Shown piece by piece: positions 1 to 10,127 of a DNA stretch of 64,000 nucleotides (the stretch's first letter is position 1; the number at the start of each line of letters is the position of its first letter). The stretch is taken from the NCBI GenBank assembly GCA_947561585.1, contig CANNZV010001471.1, positions 1-64,000 on the forward strand, in the 5' to 3' direction. The translations under genes and the position numbers were made by a program. The notes beneath the pieces were generated by a model that saw nothing but the letters and a program-made list of their open reading frames with translations, was not told the origin of the DNA and ran no database searches. Origin of the DNA: Caprella mutica. Its lineage: Eukaryota; Arthropoda; Malacostraca; Amphipoda; Caprellidae.

Positions 1-120
1 TGAAGAAAAGGATAAAATGGAGTGACACTCACCGTATTCGGGTAGTGGTCACTGGCACAGGTCAGTACTTTCTGTAGGTTACATTGGTTTATGACCTTTG
101 TAACTGTGACGTTCCCTCTA
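1..120. mobile_element. Partial short TIR element, copy 1 of the 829-998 family
   Basis: The segment contains GACACTCACCGT near the left, a block of GGTCAGTACTTTCTGTAGGTT followed by TTGGTTTATGACCT, and ends in GTTCCCTCTA. The same order of motifs occurs in the better copy at 829-998. The element may start at or before the window edge, so its true left end is unknown. No coding capacity is visible. Confidence 0.4.
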
Positions 121-402
121 TGAATAAGTGACAATAATTATTTTTATCATTTATTGTTATGTTTATTTATTTATTTCCTCATGAGATTTTTCTTATGACA
201 AATAAGTAATGCATCATGAATAATAAATCTTTAATGAATAATAGGTATATCACCTTCCCTACAATAAGATTCTATATAATATATAAATTATCCAATATAT
301 ACAATTAATATTTCTCAGCCATCCTATAATAATATCTTTGCAGTATATTTTCTATCTATTTATTTATTATTGGCTTCTGTATGACTAATGCAAAGAAGAA
401 TT
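121..402. other. AT-rich intergenic DNA
   Basis: Runs of TTTATTTATT and short AT repeats only. I see no ORF, RNA gene or repeat with clear boundaries. Confidence 0.5.
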
Positions 403-554
403 CGGTTAGTTCAGAGCTAGCGAACAGTTCCACATTATCGTTCATATAAGAAAAAACTATAATAAAAATTATTATTATAATAATAATAATTTTTATATCG
501 TTTTTTCTTATATGTCCGAAGATGTAGTACTGACCGATAATTCATAACTTACCC
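403..554. mobile_element. MITE-like palindromic element (GGGTAAGTT family), diverged left end
   Basis: An imperfect palindrome: the left arm reads GAACAGTTCCACATTATCG then TTCATATAAGAAAAAAC, and the right arm is its near complement, ending AACTTACCCC. The loop is an AAT/ATT run. The left terminus is eroded (CGGTTAGTTCAGAGC instead of GGGTAAGTTACGAGT). It has no coding capacity. Other copies are listed below; the best is at 7888-8040. Confidence 0.7.
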
Positions 555-828
555 CATCCCTCTAAAGTATAACTTTAACAAAACGTTAGACTTGAATTGC
601 GATAACTTTTTCTGAACAAGAATTCGATTGTGTTTTTTTTTTAGCCAAATTGTTAACAGGGGACTGCTTCGTGATTTTCATTTGTTTCATTTTCACGTAC
701 ACTTGTTGTTTGTCTCATTTGTCTGCGTGCTCTTGAAATTTAACTTAAATTAAGTTTTAAGAATGCATACATTTAGTTTTACGTAACATATCCCATTTTG
801 TAGCACATACTCCGTGCTTTTTAGTGCT
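555..828. other. Intergenic DNA, nothing recognised
   Basis: Mixed AT-rich sequence with short T runs. No ORF over 60 codons and no inverted or tandem repeat found by eye. Confidence 0.5.
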
Positions 829-998
829 GTAGAGGAACGTAAAAGTAGAACACTCATTGACACTCACAGTAATGGCAAAGTTGGTGCTAACAGAGGTCAT
901 GGTAGGTCAGTGAGCAATTTCTAAAGGTCAGATTGGTTGATGACCTGTGTTATAACATCCAATATCCGAAAACTGTGAGTGTGTGAATTCCCCTCTAC
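829..998. mobile_element. Short TIR element, about 170 bp
   Basis: The left end GTAGAGGAACGT leads to ACTCATTGACACTCACAGT; the right end reads ACTGTGAGTGTGTGAATTC and finishes CCCCTCTAC, so both ends share GTAGAGG and ACTCACAGT in inverted orientation. The centre contains two AGGTCA-like words and TTGGTTGATGACCT, shared with positions 1-120. A looser relative may lie at about 1760-1890, ending ACACTGTGAGTGTTCGAG. It is non-coding, and the superfamily is not assignable from this sequence. Confidence 0.55.
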
Positions 999-1226
999 AT
1001 GCTTCCATACTATACTTTTTATATTAATAAATATATGTTATATATTTATTAATATATCATTTTTATTAGATATTAATTTACTCTATAATATTTTCCTATA
1101 ACATATGAATGATATTTTTTTATTATTTTAGGATAATTAATCTTCAAGTCTGAATTTTTTCGAGAAATGATGCACGGCAGAAACACGAATAATTGAAAGT
1201 AAATTATAGTTATATTTCAATTATTA
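999..1226. other. AT-rich intergenic DNA
   Basis: TATATTTATTAATATA-type sequence without genes. Nothing else seen. Confidence 0.45.
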
Positions 1227-1440
1227 ATTCCGAGTTATAGAACGGTTCTAAATCTTCGGTCTTGTAGTAAGGAAGAATATTTAAAAATATTATTTAACTT
1301 TTATTGTAATTGGTATCCATGATACCTACAGGTATCATGGATACCAATTACAGGTATCCTAATTACCAATACGTATCATGGATACCAATTATAATAAAAG
1401 TTAAATAATAATTATGTTACGTACTATAACTCGGAACTAC
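1227..1440. mobile_element. MITE (GGGTAAGTT family) with central GGTATCC palindrome
   Basis: The left arm reads CCGAGTTATAGAACGGTTC and AATCTTCGGTC; the right end reads GTACTATAACTCGGAACT. The loop holds a perfect small palindrome at about 1312-1345 (GGTATCCATGATACC facing GGTATCATGGATACC), partly duplicated up to 1390. The same palindrome occurs in the copies at 9471, 23516, 37726 and 63466, marking a subfamily. Non-coding. Confidence 0.65.
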
Positions 1441-2256
1441 TAATCGAATCCATTCCATACTATACACTCTACCTCATCTTAATTCACTTCTACATCATAC
1501 AAACAGGATATATTTTCTGTGAGATAATATAAATAAATATAAGTATACTGCACAGAAGGCAGTAACTTTTATTTCGCCCCTAAAGACAAATCAGTGGCAA
1601 TATTATACATACATGTGAGTAATAAAACAATAATGTGTAGTATGGTATAACACAATAATACACTTTATTGCTTTAGTGCCTCTGCAACATTTACGGCGTC
1701 GCAAAAAGTTACCACAAAAAATCAGGCAACTCCTCGTGAGGGTATTTCGTAACATTTTTATAGAGGGGTGCTTTGCAGTAGTCGGAAACTTGGTGTTGAT
1801 GAAGGTCAAGAACCATGTTTCGCTAACCTATCTTGGCTTATGGAAACACGCACTTTACGAACACTGTGAGTGTTCGAGTTGTGACGTTCACATATGTTAG
1901 TTTAAAATAAAAAATAATGTATAAATAAAAACAATATTTACTCAAATTATTTTATAGCAAAATTTTCTAATATATATTTATTTTTTTGTTCTATTATAGT
2001 CAAATAAAAATGACTTAGAATGTCTAGGTTGTAAATAATCAAAATGTGTTAAATCTCAAGAATAGAGACCTGGTTGAAATCCTTTAATTTAATATATAAA
2101 TAATATAAGTAAATGACATAAAAACATAACAAACAAATTAAAAGATTAACCTGTATTTGATTAAGTTTTGTACATCCCTTTTTAACATAAATAAATAACT
2201 TAAATAAATAACTTAAATAAAGTCCTTTAATCATCACCCTATTTTATGTCGTTGCA
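1441..2256. other. Intergenic DNA
   Basis: AT-rich with no convincing gene. Short overlapping ORFs on both strands at 1603-1900 are open in opposite frames and have low-complexity composition. A possible diverged relative of the 829-998 element occupies about 1760-1890. Confidence 0.45.
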
Positions 2257-2261
2257 ATGGG

Positions 2262-2412
2262 CTTTCTGTCGTTGCATCGGATTTTCAGACGTTACAATGG
2301 TTTTTCAGACGTTGTAATGGTTTTTCAGACGTTGCAATGGGTTTTCAGACGTTACAATGGTTTTTCAGACGTTACAATGGTTTTTCAGACGTTGCAATGG
2401 GTTTTCTGTCGA
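2262..2412. repeat. Minisatellite, 20-bp unit, about 7 copies
   Basis: Units of the form CAGACGTTACAATGGTTTTT with variants GTTGCAATGG and GTTGTAATGG. The outermost units diverge (CTGTCGTTGC). Two plus-strand ORFs cross it but continue into unrelated sequence, so I do not call them genes. Confidence 0.9.
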
Positions 2413-2508
2413 GAGAAAGACTGCATTTGTTTACGCCAATCGAGTGTACAGACGTGATGTTTTGAACAAATCTCGAAAAAAGAGTCACAGTGTCTATACA
2501 GGGGACTT

Positions 2509-2630
2509 ACAGTCTTTCGTCGGACATTCCCTACAAAAATCCTGAGGCTAATGTCTTTATTATGATATTTTACGATAAAATACCATCAATATTTACCGTA
2601 ATGGACAATAACAGACGATCTGCCGATTGT
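2509..2630 (-). repeat. Dispersed repeat D, truncated copy
   Basis: It contains CTTTCGTCGGACATT, TTATTATGATATTTTACG and CCATCAATATTTACCGTAAT, matching in inverse orientation the longer copies at 30070-30268 (same orientation) and 43408-43606 (opposite). The part that should end in GATGATCTTTTTGTCATCG is missing here. No coding potential; probably a non-autonomous mobile element. Confidence 0.75.
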
Positions 2631-2693
2631 AATAATTTTTAAGAATTGATTTAATTCATTCATTCATTTTATCAATCAATTAAACTAACAATA

Positions 2694-2752
2694 TGTTTTT
2701 TTTTCTTATATGATCGAATATGTGAAACAGTTCAATGACTCAGAACTTACCC
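2694..2752. mobile_element. Right half of a GGGTAAGTT-family MITE
   Basis: TTTTTCTTATATGATCGAA followed by GTGAAACAGTTCAATGACTC and AACTTACCC matches the right arm of full copies. No left arm is seen upstream. Confidence 0.6.
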
Positions 2753-3250
2753 TCATCTATTAATTTTATATAGAAAATCATAAAGAAAAAAAAAAAACAA
2801 TCAAGGATAGGAAAAAATACATACAGGAATAGCCAAAATGAATATGTGTTACTTATAATTTTCAATTAGACTACATGAAATAAATATATTAAATCTAAAT
2901 AACTACATCTCGTTACGTCATATATAAATATTTTGAAGATTAATTAATATTGAAGCGGATAGAACAATTTCAATTTAAATTCAGATGTGACGCTCAAATG
3001 TTTTATCTTCCGTTGTTTGATATGAGTATATTCTTTTAAAACAATCATCAACATTATAAACAATTGTTTGCATTTAATCTGTTCAACCCAATTCTTCTGG
3101 TGATAGGAGAGCTGTTTTTTTAATAGGTTGACATTTCTTTAGAGTGTATCACATGAAATACTCCTGAAACGACAACCTAATTAGAAAACATCAGTCACTG
3201 CAATTAAAAAGTGAAATCAGAAAACCTAGTACAGTGGCTCTTTTTAACTA
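2753..3250. other. Intergenic DNA
   Basis: AT-rich, no ORF over 60 codons and no repeat recognised. Confidence 0.45.
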
Positions 3251-3328
3251 GGGTAAGTTCCGAATAATCGGTTAGTACTACGTCTTCGGTCATATAAGAA
3301 AAAACTATATAATAATTGTTATTATTAC
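3251..3328. mobile_element. Left half of a GGGTAAGTT-family MITE
   Basis: It starts GGGTAAGTTCCGAATAATCG, continues CGTCTTCGGTCATATAAG and AAAAACTATATAATAATTG, then stops abruptly at CACAGTGCTATTT; the complementary arm is absent. Confidence 0.65.
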
Positions 3329-3506
3329 ACAGTGCTATTTAATATACGGGTTTGCAGAAATATTAGATAGCACTATACATATATTGTACAGCTTTGTACA
3401 TTTTGAATCATTTATTTAAAAGAAATGGAAAGTTTGACTAATTTCTTGGTGAAATGAAATAGGAGATTATTTAATAATATGAAAGAGTACGAAATGTAAA
3501 ATATGG

Positions 3507-3672
3507 CGACGAATTGAGAGCAACGAATTGTCCACTACGAATTGTCCACTACGAATTGTCCGCCACGAATTTTCCGTGACGAATTTTCCGCGACGAATTT
3601 TCTGCTACGAATTATCTGAGACGAATTTTTCCGGGACGAATTGGACGAATTGATTGCAACGAATTGTCCTAG
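3507..3672. repeat. Short degenerate tandem array, 14-bp unit
   Basis: About 10 units of the form CGAATTGTCCACTA, drifting to CGAATTTTCCGCGA. The design (a constant word separated by variable CC-rich linkers) resembles the arms of the foldback-like element at 58369-60732, but no inverted partner is seen nearby. Confidence 0.75.
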
Positions 3673-3843
3673 CACTCTACGTTCTACGTTTCTGCGTCTA
3701 CTCTTCCGAATTCACGACTGAGGTTTAATTTAACCCTCAACATCTTAACCTTCCCATAAACTTAAGTGTTTCAAGATCTTGATACTATTTCAGTGCAATG
3801 CACTTTAGTGTCTCAAATTATTCTTTCTTTTCAGTACTTATGT
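3673..3843. other. Left flank of the 31-bp array with inverted pieces
   Basis: GTGTTTCAAGATCTTGA at about 3766 is the near inverse of CACTTTCAAGCTCTTGAAAC at 5195-5214, and GCACTTTAGTGTCTCA at about 3800-3815 is an inverted part of the array unit. The array therefore seems to lie inside an inverted-repeat element of about 3766-5214. Confidence 0.5.
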
Positions 3844-5190
3844 AAGTGCATCACACTGCAATGCTGAGACACTAAAGTGCATCACACTGCAATGCTGAGA
3901 CACTAAAGTGCATCACACTGCAATGCTGAGACACTAAAGTGCATCACACTGCAATGCTGAGACACTAAAGTGCATCACACTGCAATGCTGAGACACTGAA
4001 GTGCATCACACTGCAATGCTGAGACACTAAAATGCATCACACTGCAATGCTGAGACACTAAAGTGCATCTCACTGCAATGCTGAGACACTAAAGTGCATC
4101 ACACTGCAATGCTGAGACACTAAAGTGCATCACACTGCAATGATGAGACACTAAAGTGCATCACACTGCAATGCTGAGACACTAAAGTGCATCACACTGC
4201 AATGCTGAGACACTAAAGTGCATCACACTGCAATGCTGAGACACTAAAGTGCATCACACTGCAATGCTGAGACACTAAAGTGCATCACACTGCAATGCTG
4301 AGACACTAAAGTGCATCACACTGCAATGCTGAGACACTAAAGTGCATCACACTGCAATGCTGAGACACTAAAGTGCATCACACTGCAATGCTGAGACACT
4401 AAAGTGCATCTCACTGCAATGCTGAGACACTAAAGTGCATCACACTGCAATGCTGAGACACTAAAGTGCATCACACTGCAATGCTGAGACACTAAAGTGC
4501 ATCACACTGCAATGCTGAGACACTAAAGTGCATCACACTGCAATGCTGAGACACTAAAGTGCATCACACTGCAATGCTGAGACACTAAAGTGCATCATAC
4601 TGCAATGCTGAGACACTAAAGTGCCTCACACTGCAATGCTGAGACACTAAAGTGCATCACACTGCAATGCTGAGACACTAAAATGCATCACACTGCAATA
4701 CTGAGACACTAAAGTGCATCACACTGCAATGCTGAGACACTAAAGTGCATCACACTGCAATGCTGAGACACTAAAGTGCATCACACTGCAATACTGAGAC
4801 ACTAAAGTGCATCACACTGCAATGCTGAGACACTAAAGTGCATCTCACTGCAATGATGAGACACTAAAGTGCATCACACTGCAATGCTGAGACACTAAAG
4901 TGCATCACACTGCAATGCTGAGACACTAAAGTGCATCATACTGCAATGCTGAGACACTAAAGTGCCTCACACTGCAATGCTGAGACACTAAAGTGCATCA
5001 CACTGCAATGCTGAGACACTAAAGTGCATCACACTGCAATGCTGAGACACTAAAGTGCATCACACTGCAATGCTGAGACACTAAAGTGCATCACACTGCA
5101 ATGCTGAGACACTAAAGTGCATCACACTGCAATGCTGAGACACTAAAGTGCATCACACTGCAATGCTGAGACACTAAAGTGCATCACACT
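3844..5190. repeat. Minisatellite, 31-bp unit, about 43 copies
   Basis: Unit core CACACTGCAATGCTGAGACA followed by CTAAAGTGCAT. Copies are nearly identical, with point variants such as CATCTCACTG, CATCATACTG, CCTCACACTG and ACTAAAATG recurring in blocks, which suggests repeated local duplication. 31 bp is not a multiple of 3 and no frame stays open. No spacers separate the units, so this is not CRISPR. Confidence 0.97.
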
Positions 5191-5214
5191 AAAACACTTT
5201 CAAGCTCTTGAAAC

Positions 5215-6358
5215 AAATAAGTTCATAAATCGTTTTCATGGTAGAGGCACTTAAGCGTCACGTTTTCATTGCAAAATTTATAGGGCAAACGGCAAACACC
5301 TGTAGAGCGTCAGATTTTATTGATTGCCGGCAATATTTTGCTTTTAAAGCTTTTTATAATCAAGGCACAAGAGTATTCCTTCACCTTTGAGTTCAAAGGA
5401 AAAGAATGTACGTCGTTTGTTTTCAATTCTTGTTGTGTTGTAACTTTTATTTCCACCTTTTTCTAGCACAAAAACAAAAATATATTCAATGTACAACAGA
5501 TACAGTTTTCTATGTTCAATAGACACAGGTATTAACGGCTAATCTGCCATTTGTATGTCTGCTAATGTACCACTGGAACACCTTTAATTTCTAGTCGATG
5601 TTAATAAAGAAGGTCGTGATTGGGGCAGAGCACTCAGAGTAATGAAGAAGAGGATTCAGTATCACCAAGCTTGTATCTATCACAGTTCGAACAAATCCTA
5701 GTCTGGCTACCAAAAATAATTGAAAGAAATTCAGTGTCCTGTATAAGTCCCCACCAAGTATTTTTTTGTTTTAATAAATGAGGCTAATGTTTCATACATT
5801 TTGTTGCAAACCCATGAAATTTGATAGCACATATTTAATTTTATATGCATTTAAAGATTTTTATGATAAAAACTCTAATATATCCGTTTTACTTCCAATT
5901 GCTTATTTTCAATCTGAAGACAAAGAATGTACACAGTTTTTTTTAAATCAGGTATCAATAATCCAATATTAGATATTACTTTAAAGGTATACAACTAGAG
6001 AAACTTTTTTTAGAAGCGTTTATAAACATCAGGAAGTAAAATTAAAATCTTTAACGAAGACCGAACATATGTATTGTTTGTTAATGAAATTCAAATTTGA
6101 AGAAAAAAGTACAATCTTCTTCTTCAGCGTCATATTACTGCTTCGTACAAATGTTTAACACAGTGTAATAAAAACTCTAAAAGCATGCAAATAAAAATAT
6201 ACCTTAACCGAACTGGGTGCAGTTTGCTGAATAATGATCCTAGACCTTAGTTCTACAATATTATGCAATAATCTTATTTTTGTCACAGAGTCTGGATATA
6301 GAACCTATTGACCAGATTCTAGAGTCTAAAACTCTAAATGATAGATCTGCTTTCGAGT
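5215..6358. other. Intergenic DNA, about 1.1 kb
   Basis: Moderately AT-rich, apparently single-copy within this window. ORFs of 60-64 codons at 5344-5526 (minus) and 5778-5972 (plus) have no recognisable motif and AT-driven composition; I do not call them genes. Confidence 0.45.
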
Positions 6359-7064
6359 TGTGATTAAGCAAGACATGAGACATGGCATTGTGATTAAACA
6401 AGACATGAGACATGGCATTGCGATTAAACAAGACATGAGACATGGCATTGTGATTAAGCAAGACATGAGACATGGCATTGCGATTAAACAAGACATGAGA
6501 CATGGCATTGTGATTAAACAAGACATGAGACATGGCATTGCGATTAAACAAGACATGAGACATGGCATTGTGATTAAACAAGACATGAGACATGGCATTG
6601 TGATTAAGCAAGACATGAGACATGGCATTGTGATTAAACAAGACATGAGACATGGCATTGTGATTAAGCAAGACATGAGACATGGCATTGTGATTAAGCA
6701 AGACATGAGACATGGCATTGCGATTAAACAAGACATGAGACATGGCATTGTGATTAAACAAGACATGAGACATGGCATTGTGATTAAGCAAGACATGAGA
6801 CATGGCATTGTGATTAAGCAAGACATGAGACATGACATTGCGATTAAGCAAGACATGAGACATGACATTGTGATTAAACAAGACATGAGACATGGCATTG
6901 CGATTAAACAAGACATGAGACATGGCATTGTGATTAAGCAAGACATGAGACATGGCATTGTGATTAAGCAAGACATGAGACATGGCATTGCGATTAAACA
7001 AGACATGAGACATGGCATTGTGATTAAACAAGACATGAGACATGACATTGCGATTAAGCAAGAT
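6359..7064. repeat. Minisatellite, 30-bp unit, about 23.5 copies
   Basis: Unit core AAGACATGAGACATGGCATT with the variable linker YGATTAARCA. Because 30 is divisible by 3, several frames on both strands are open (for example a plus-strand decapeptide IKQDMRHGIV repeated). Being open in three frames at once argues against coding. Variants T/C at GATT and A/G at AAACA or AAGCA are interspersed without a simple higher order. Confidence 0.97.
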
Positions 7065-7335
7065 GGCATAGAGAAGAATATAAAAGTGATATATTTGAGT
7101 GAATCTTGAGAGTCTTGGTGGTACTGTTCATAATACTGCCTTGAGCAAAAGCAACTAAAACTTGGATCTCCTCTAACTTCTGCGAACTTTGTTTACTTAG
7201 TAAGAGAGTTAGTTTGATTTTGAAGCAATGCCAGGGGTTTCGCCTGTGACAAAAATATATATCCTACCTAACAGTTTATAATATTTCCCCCCATAAATAA
7301 TGTTCATGGTGTATCAAAATATATATGATCCGCGC

Positions 7336-7652
7336 GATGTGCCGATTTGCACAATCTCGCGAATTTGCCGCGCTTTTTTAAACTTCTTAAACGCCGTAAT
7401 GCCAAGCGTGCGGTAATATCTTCGTATCATTTATTATGAAATTGATTACTTATATATGTATAAAAGGGGGGAGTACCGCCCACGGAACCCCCCTGTCAGG
7501 TCATTAAACAATCATGAAGTGTGCAGTACGACAAACTAGCGGATACAACAAACTACATAACGGCCATTTATGTTGATACACATATATCAGTAGTGCGTTT
7601 GGGAGTTAAAAACGCGCAGAGCATTCTCGAGATTGTGCAAATCGGCAAATTG
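7336..7652. mobile_element. TIR element (GATTTGCACAATCTCG ends) with core F
   Basis: The left end carries GCCGATTTGCACAATCTCG and the right end CGAGATTGTGCAAATCGGC, an inverted pair of about 25-30 bp. Inside is a block in minus orientation, CCCCCTGTCAGGTCATTAAA through GTGCAGTACGACAAACTAGC to TACATAACGGCCATTTATG. The same ends and block recur at 52380-52881, and the same block appears with other ends at 30840-31046 and 44875-45071. Non-coding; probably a non-autonomous DNA transposon. Confidence 0.7.
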
Positions 7653-7887
7653 AACGGAATATACTTTACCACTATACCAACCTTGTGAATATTTCATCTC
7701 AGCTGTAACTTCAGAATCTATAAATAAATGTTCAATCTCAATACTTCTTGAGCGGCAAACACGGAGTAACTTTTCCCATTTTCACTCCTGCATTTTTAAA
7801 ATAACCAAACCTGTAGACGGGAATTGTAATTCTGAGGATGAAAACAATTTGGCAATCAAGGACAGTGAAGTTGAAAATGTTGTAGGT
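7653..7887. other. Intergenic DNA
   Basis: No ORF or repeat recognised between two mobile elements. Confidence 0.4.
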
Positions 7888-8040
7888 GGGGTAAGTTACA
7901 AATTATTGGTCAGTTCCACATCTTCGGTCATATAAGAAAAACGATATAAAAATAAAAATTAAGAATTATATAATAATTACTATATCGTTTTTCTTGTATG
8001 ACCGAAGATGTGGAACTGACCAATAAATCATAACTTATCC
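7888..8040. mobile_element. MITE, reference copy of the GGGTAAGTT family (153 bp)
   Basis: This is the cleanest copy. The left arm reads GGGTAAGTTACAAATTATTG then GTCAGTTCCACATCTTCGG and TCATATAAGAAAAACGATAT; the right arm is its near-perfect reverse complement, ending ATAACTTATCC. The two arms span about 60 bp each with a short A/T loop, so a transcript would fold into a long hairpin. There is no coding capacity. Flanking duplications are not clear in any copy, so I do not assign a superfamily. Confidence 0.85.
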
Positions 8041-8292
8041 TATATCAAATGTGTAATAATTGAGCTATAGACATTTTGGAAAAGATGATAAATCAATTTT
8101 CAAAGAACTTTCCATGTCGTGCATCATGGGGAATAAAAGGAATTTCTTCTATAAATTGTGCTGTGACCGGTTTAATAGAAACCTATTTATCCGCTCTTTA
8201 GGAGTTGACAACTTGTCTCCATCCGCATTACTGCTATTCAGATGCAGAGAAAGAATGAGACCCTAAACATGATTAGGCATTCAATGAGTGTA
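8041..8292. other. Intergenic DNA with a small ORF, not called
   Basis: A 68-codon plus-strand ORF (8060-8266) ends CRERMRP. I see no domain, and it lies between two MITEs; most likely chance. Confidence 0.4.
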
Positions 8293-8452
8293 GGGTAAGT
8301 TACGAGTTATAGGACAGTTCCACATTTTCGAACGTATAAGAGAAAACTATGTAATAATTAGTATTTAACTCGTTATCTAAATAATGGTTATATACATTTT
8401 TTTCTTTCATGATCGTAGATGTGGAACAGTCCGGTAACTCGTGACTTACCCC
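8293..8452. mobile_element. MITE, GGGTAAGTT family (160 bp)
   Basis: It begins GGGTAAGTTACGAGTTATAG and ends CCGGTAACTCGTGACTTACC, with CAGTTCCACATTTTCGAAC and GATCGTAGATGTGGAACAGT as inner arms. The central loop lacks the GGTATCC palindrome. Confidence 0.85.
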
Positions 8453-8599
8453 ATAGTCTATTGGAAAGATGTTATGCATCTACCAGCCCCGTATAAAAGG
8501 AATGAAAAGGAGAATTCTAATTTTCAATTCAAAATCAGGAAGCGCTTTCTTTAGTCAGAGATAAATGGGTACATATCGAAATATAATAAACAAAATGGT

Positions 8600-8800
8600 T
8601 CATACCTTCTCTGCCGCTTCAATCGATTCTGACTTTTTCGTGACATTGACCTTTGACCCGATCGCTTTCAAAATCTAATAAAATGGTTCCGGAATATTGA
8701 CCAATCGTCACACAAAATTCCGATGGTGACAAAGTGATCACTCTTTTTTTTTAAATAGGTTACTTCGAACTCAATCGACCACAAAAAAGTATTAATGTTT
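8600..8800 (+). repeat. Partial copy of half-site-rich repeat G
   Basis: ATACCTTCTCTGCCGCTTC, then GACATTGACCTTTGACCCG and ATAAAATGGTTCCGG follow the same order as in the 8842-9070 copy. Both termini are missing or eroded. Confidence 0.55.
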
Positions 8801-8841
8801 GTATTCTAAACAATGGTAATCATCTAAAGCTCATTATATAA

Positions 8842-9070
8842 ACTAGATTACGTGCACTCGGTAAAGTGCATACCTTCGCCGCCACTTTGACCCGTTCTCT
8901 CTCAAAATCTGATAAACTGCTAACTGGATAATAACCAATCGTTCCATCAAGTTTCATGCAATATGGTTCAATACTTTTTGAGTTATAAATGATCATGACC
9001 TTGACCTTGACCAAGATGGTAAATAAATGCCCGGTAAAAATATGACCATCTGCAAATTTGCGAAGGTAAT
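8842..9070 (+). repeat. Dispersed repeat G, complete short copy (SINE- or MITE-like)
   Basis: It begins ACTAGATTACGTGCACTCGG, then GTGCATACCTTCGCC, and ends TTTGCGAAGGTAAT; ACCTTCGC and GCGAAGGT are inverted at the two ends. The front resembles a tRNA A-box region (CACTCGGTAGAGCGC in other copies), which allows a SINE origin, but the inverted ends also fit a MITE. The middle holds GACCTTGACCTTGACC, i.e. AGGTCA-type half-sites in reverse. No protein is encoded; a 64-codon minus ORF here is a shadow. Confidence 0.65.
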
Positions 9071-9470
9071 AAAAATGTTTGTTTAATATAATTTTTTTAC
9101 TAAGTATGGAAAATTATGGCACATCCTGTTTAATTATGTATATAACTAACTATTCAGAAGATGTTAAAGTATCTTGAATAGTTTCTAAATAAATGAATTT
9201 AATGTTTCTTGACAATAGGTACAAACCATATTTGGATTTTAGACACATTTACTATTATATTTACTCAATGGTTTCGTAATATAGATATTATAGTTTAATT
9301 TTTATTATTAGTGTCTTTTCCTCAATACAATAAATGGAGACCATTCCATCCACTTAATTCTGAATTTCAGTTGTTTTTCTACGGTAAAAAAAAACTGCCG
9401 TCTGTCCAGTTTTGAAACGGAAGCTATTGAGAAAATGGAGAAAAAATTTAAAGGTCGGTACACACGTAGA
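9071..9470. other. Intergenic DNA
   Basis: AT-rich, no gene or bounded repeat recognised. Confidence 0.45.
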
Positions 9471-9689
9471 GTTTTTCAAGTCTTTGCACCAGACTTTTTG
9501 CTAAGCTCCTCCTACTTTTTTCACGAGAATATAAGAAAAAACGATATAGTTGTTATTTATTTTAATTGGTATCCATGTTACCTGCAGGTATCATGGATTA
9601 AATAATTATTATATCGTTTTTTCTTATATTCTTGTGGAAAAAGTAGGAGGAGCTTAGCAAAAAAAGTCTGGTGGAAAGACTTGAAAAAC
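9471..9689. mobile_element. Long-TIR element with the MITE core but different ends
   Basis: The left arm GTTTTTCAAGTCTTTGCACC and TAAGCTCCTCCTACTTTTT is mirrored at the right by AAAAAGTAGGAGGAGCTTAG and GACTTGAAAAAC; the arms are about 80 bp. Inside, AATATAAGAAAAAACGATAT and the GGTATCC/GGTATCATGG palindrome are the same as in the GGGTAAGTT MITEs, whereas the outer arms are unrelated to them. Confidence 0.8.
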
Positions 9690-9902
9690 TAAAGAACTGG
9701 AGGTTTAATTTCTGCAAAAGACAATAAGTTCTAATTTCCTTCTTTGTAAATAATTGCAATTGCAACATTTTGTTATTCTATATTGAATATTATTTGAACA
9801 ATTAGAATTTTATAGACTGATTAAATGTTATTGTATATATTAGGTACTAAACAATAAACATAATATTCTGCATGATTAGAAGGAATTGAAAAGTTTTTTT
9901 AG

Positions 9903-10027
9903 TGTAAACTCAAGCTTTTCGGACAGTTTCACATTTTCGATCATATAAGTAAAATCATAATGAAAAATATAAATTTTTTTAATCCGATCGAAAATGTAAA
10001 ACTGTTCGCTAACTCGAAGTTTAACCC
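9903..10027. mobile_element. MITE, GGGTAAGTT family, diverged (125 bp)
   Basis: GGACAGTTTCACATTTTCG is inverted against CGAAAATGTAAAACTGTTCG. The ends have drifted to GTAAACTC and GTTTAACCC. A 61-codon minus ORF covering it is a shadow of the element. Confidence 0.7.
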
Positions 10028-10127
10028 AGTTACAGAAGTATAAGTCTTGATATAAACTCAATTCTTCTAAATAACTTCCAATTAAAGTTTAGAAAGAAAC
10101 CTTATCAAATTTTCAAGAAAAGATCTA

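Noticed and set aside
3844..5190. CRISPR array
   Set aside because: Units follow each other without variable spacers, there are no cas genes, and the sequence is eukaryotic in character.
6261..7109. Long ORFs of 247-266 codons on both strands
   Set aside because: They are simultaneous open frames of a 30-bp tandem repeat on plus and minus strands. Genes do not keep three overlapping frames open; the unit length explains it.
8842..8900. tRNA gene
   Set aside because: CACTCGGTAGAGCGC-like sequence recalls an A box, but no cloverleaf, anticodon loop or B box can be completed; it is part of dispersed repeat G.
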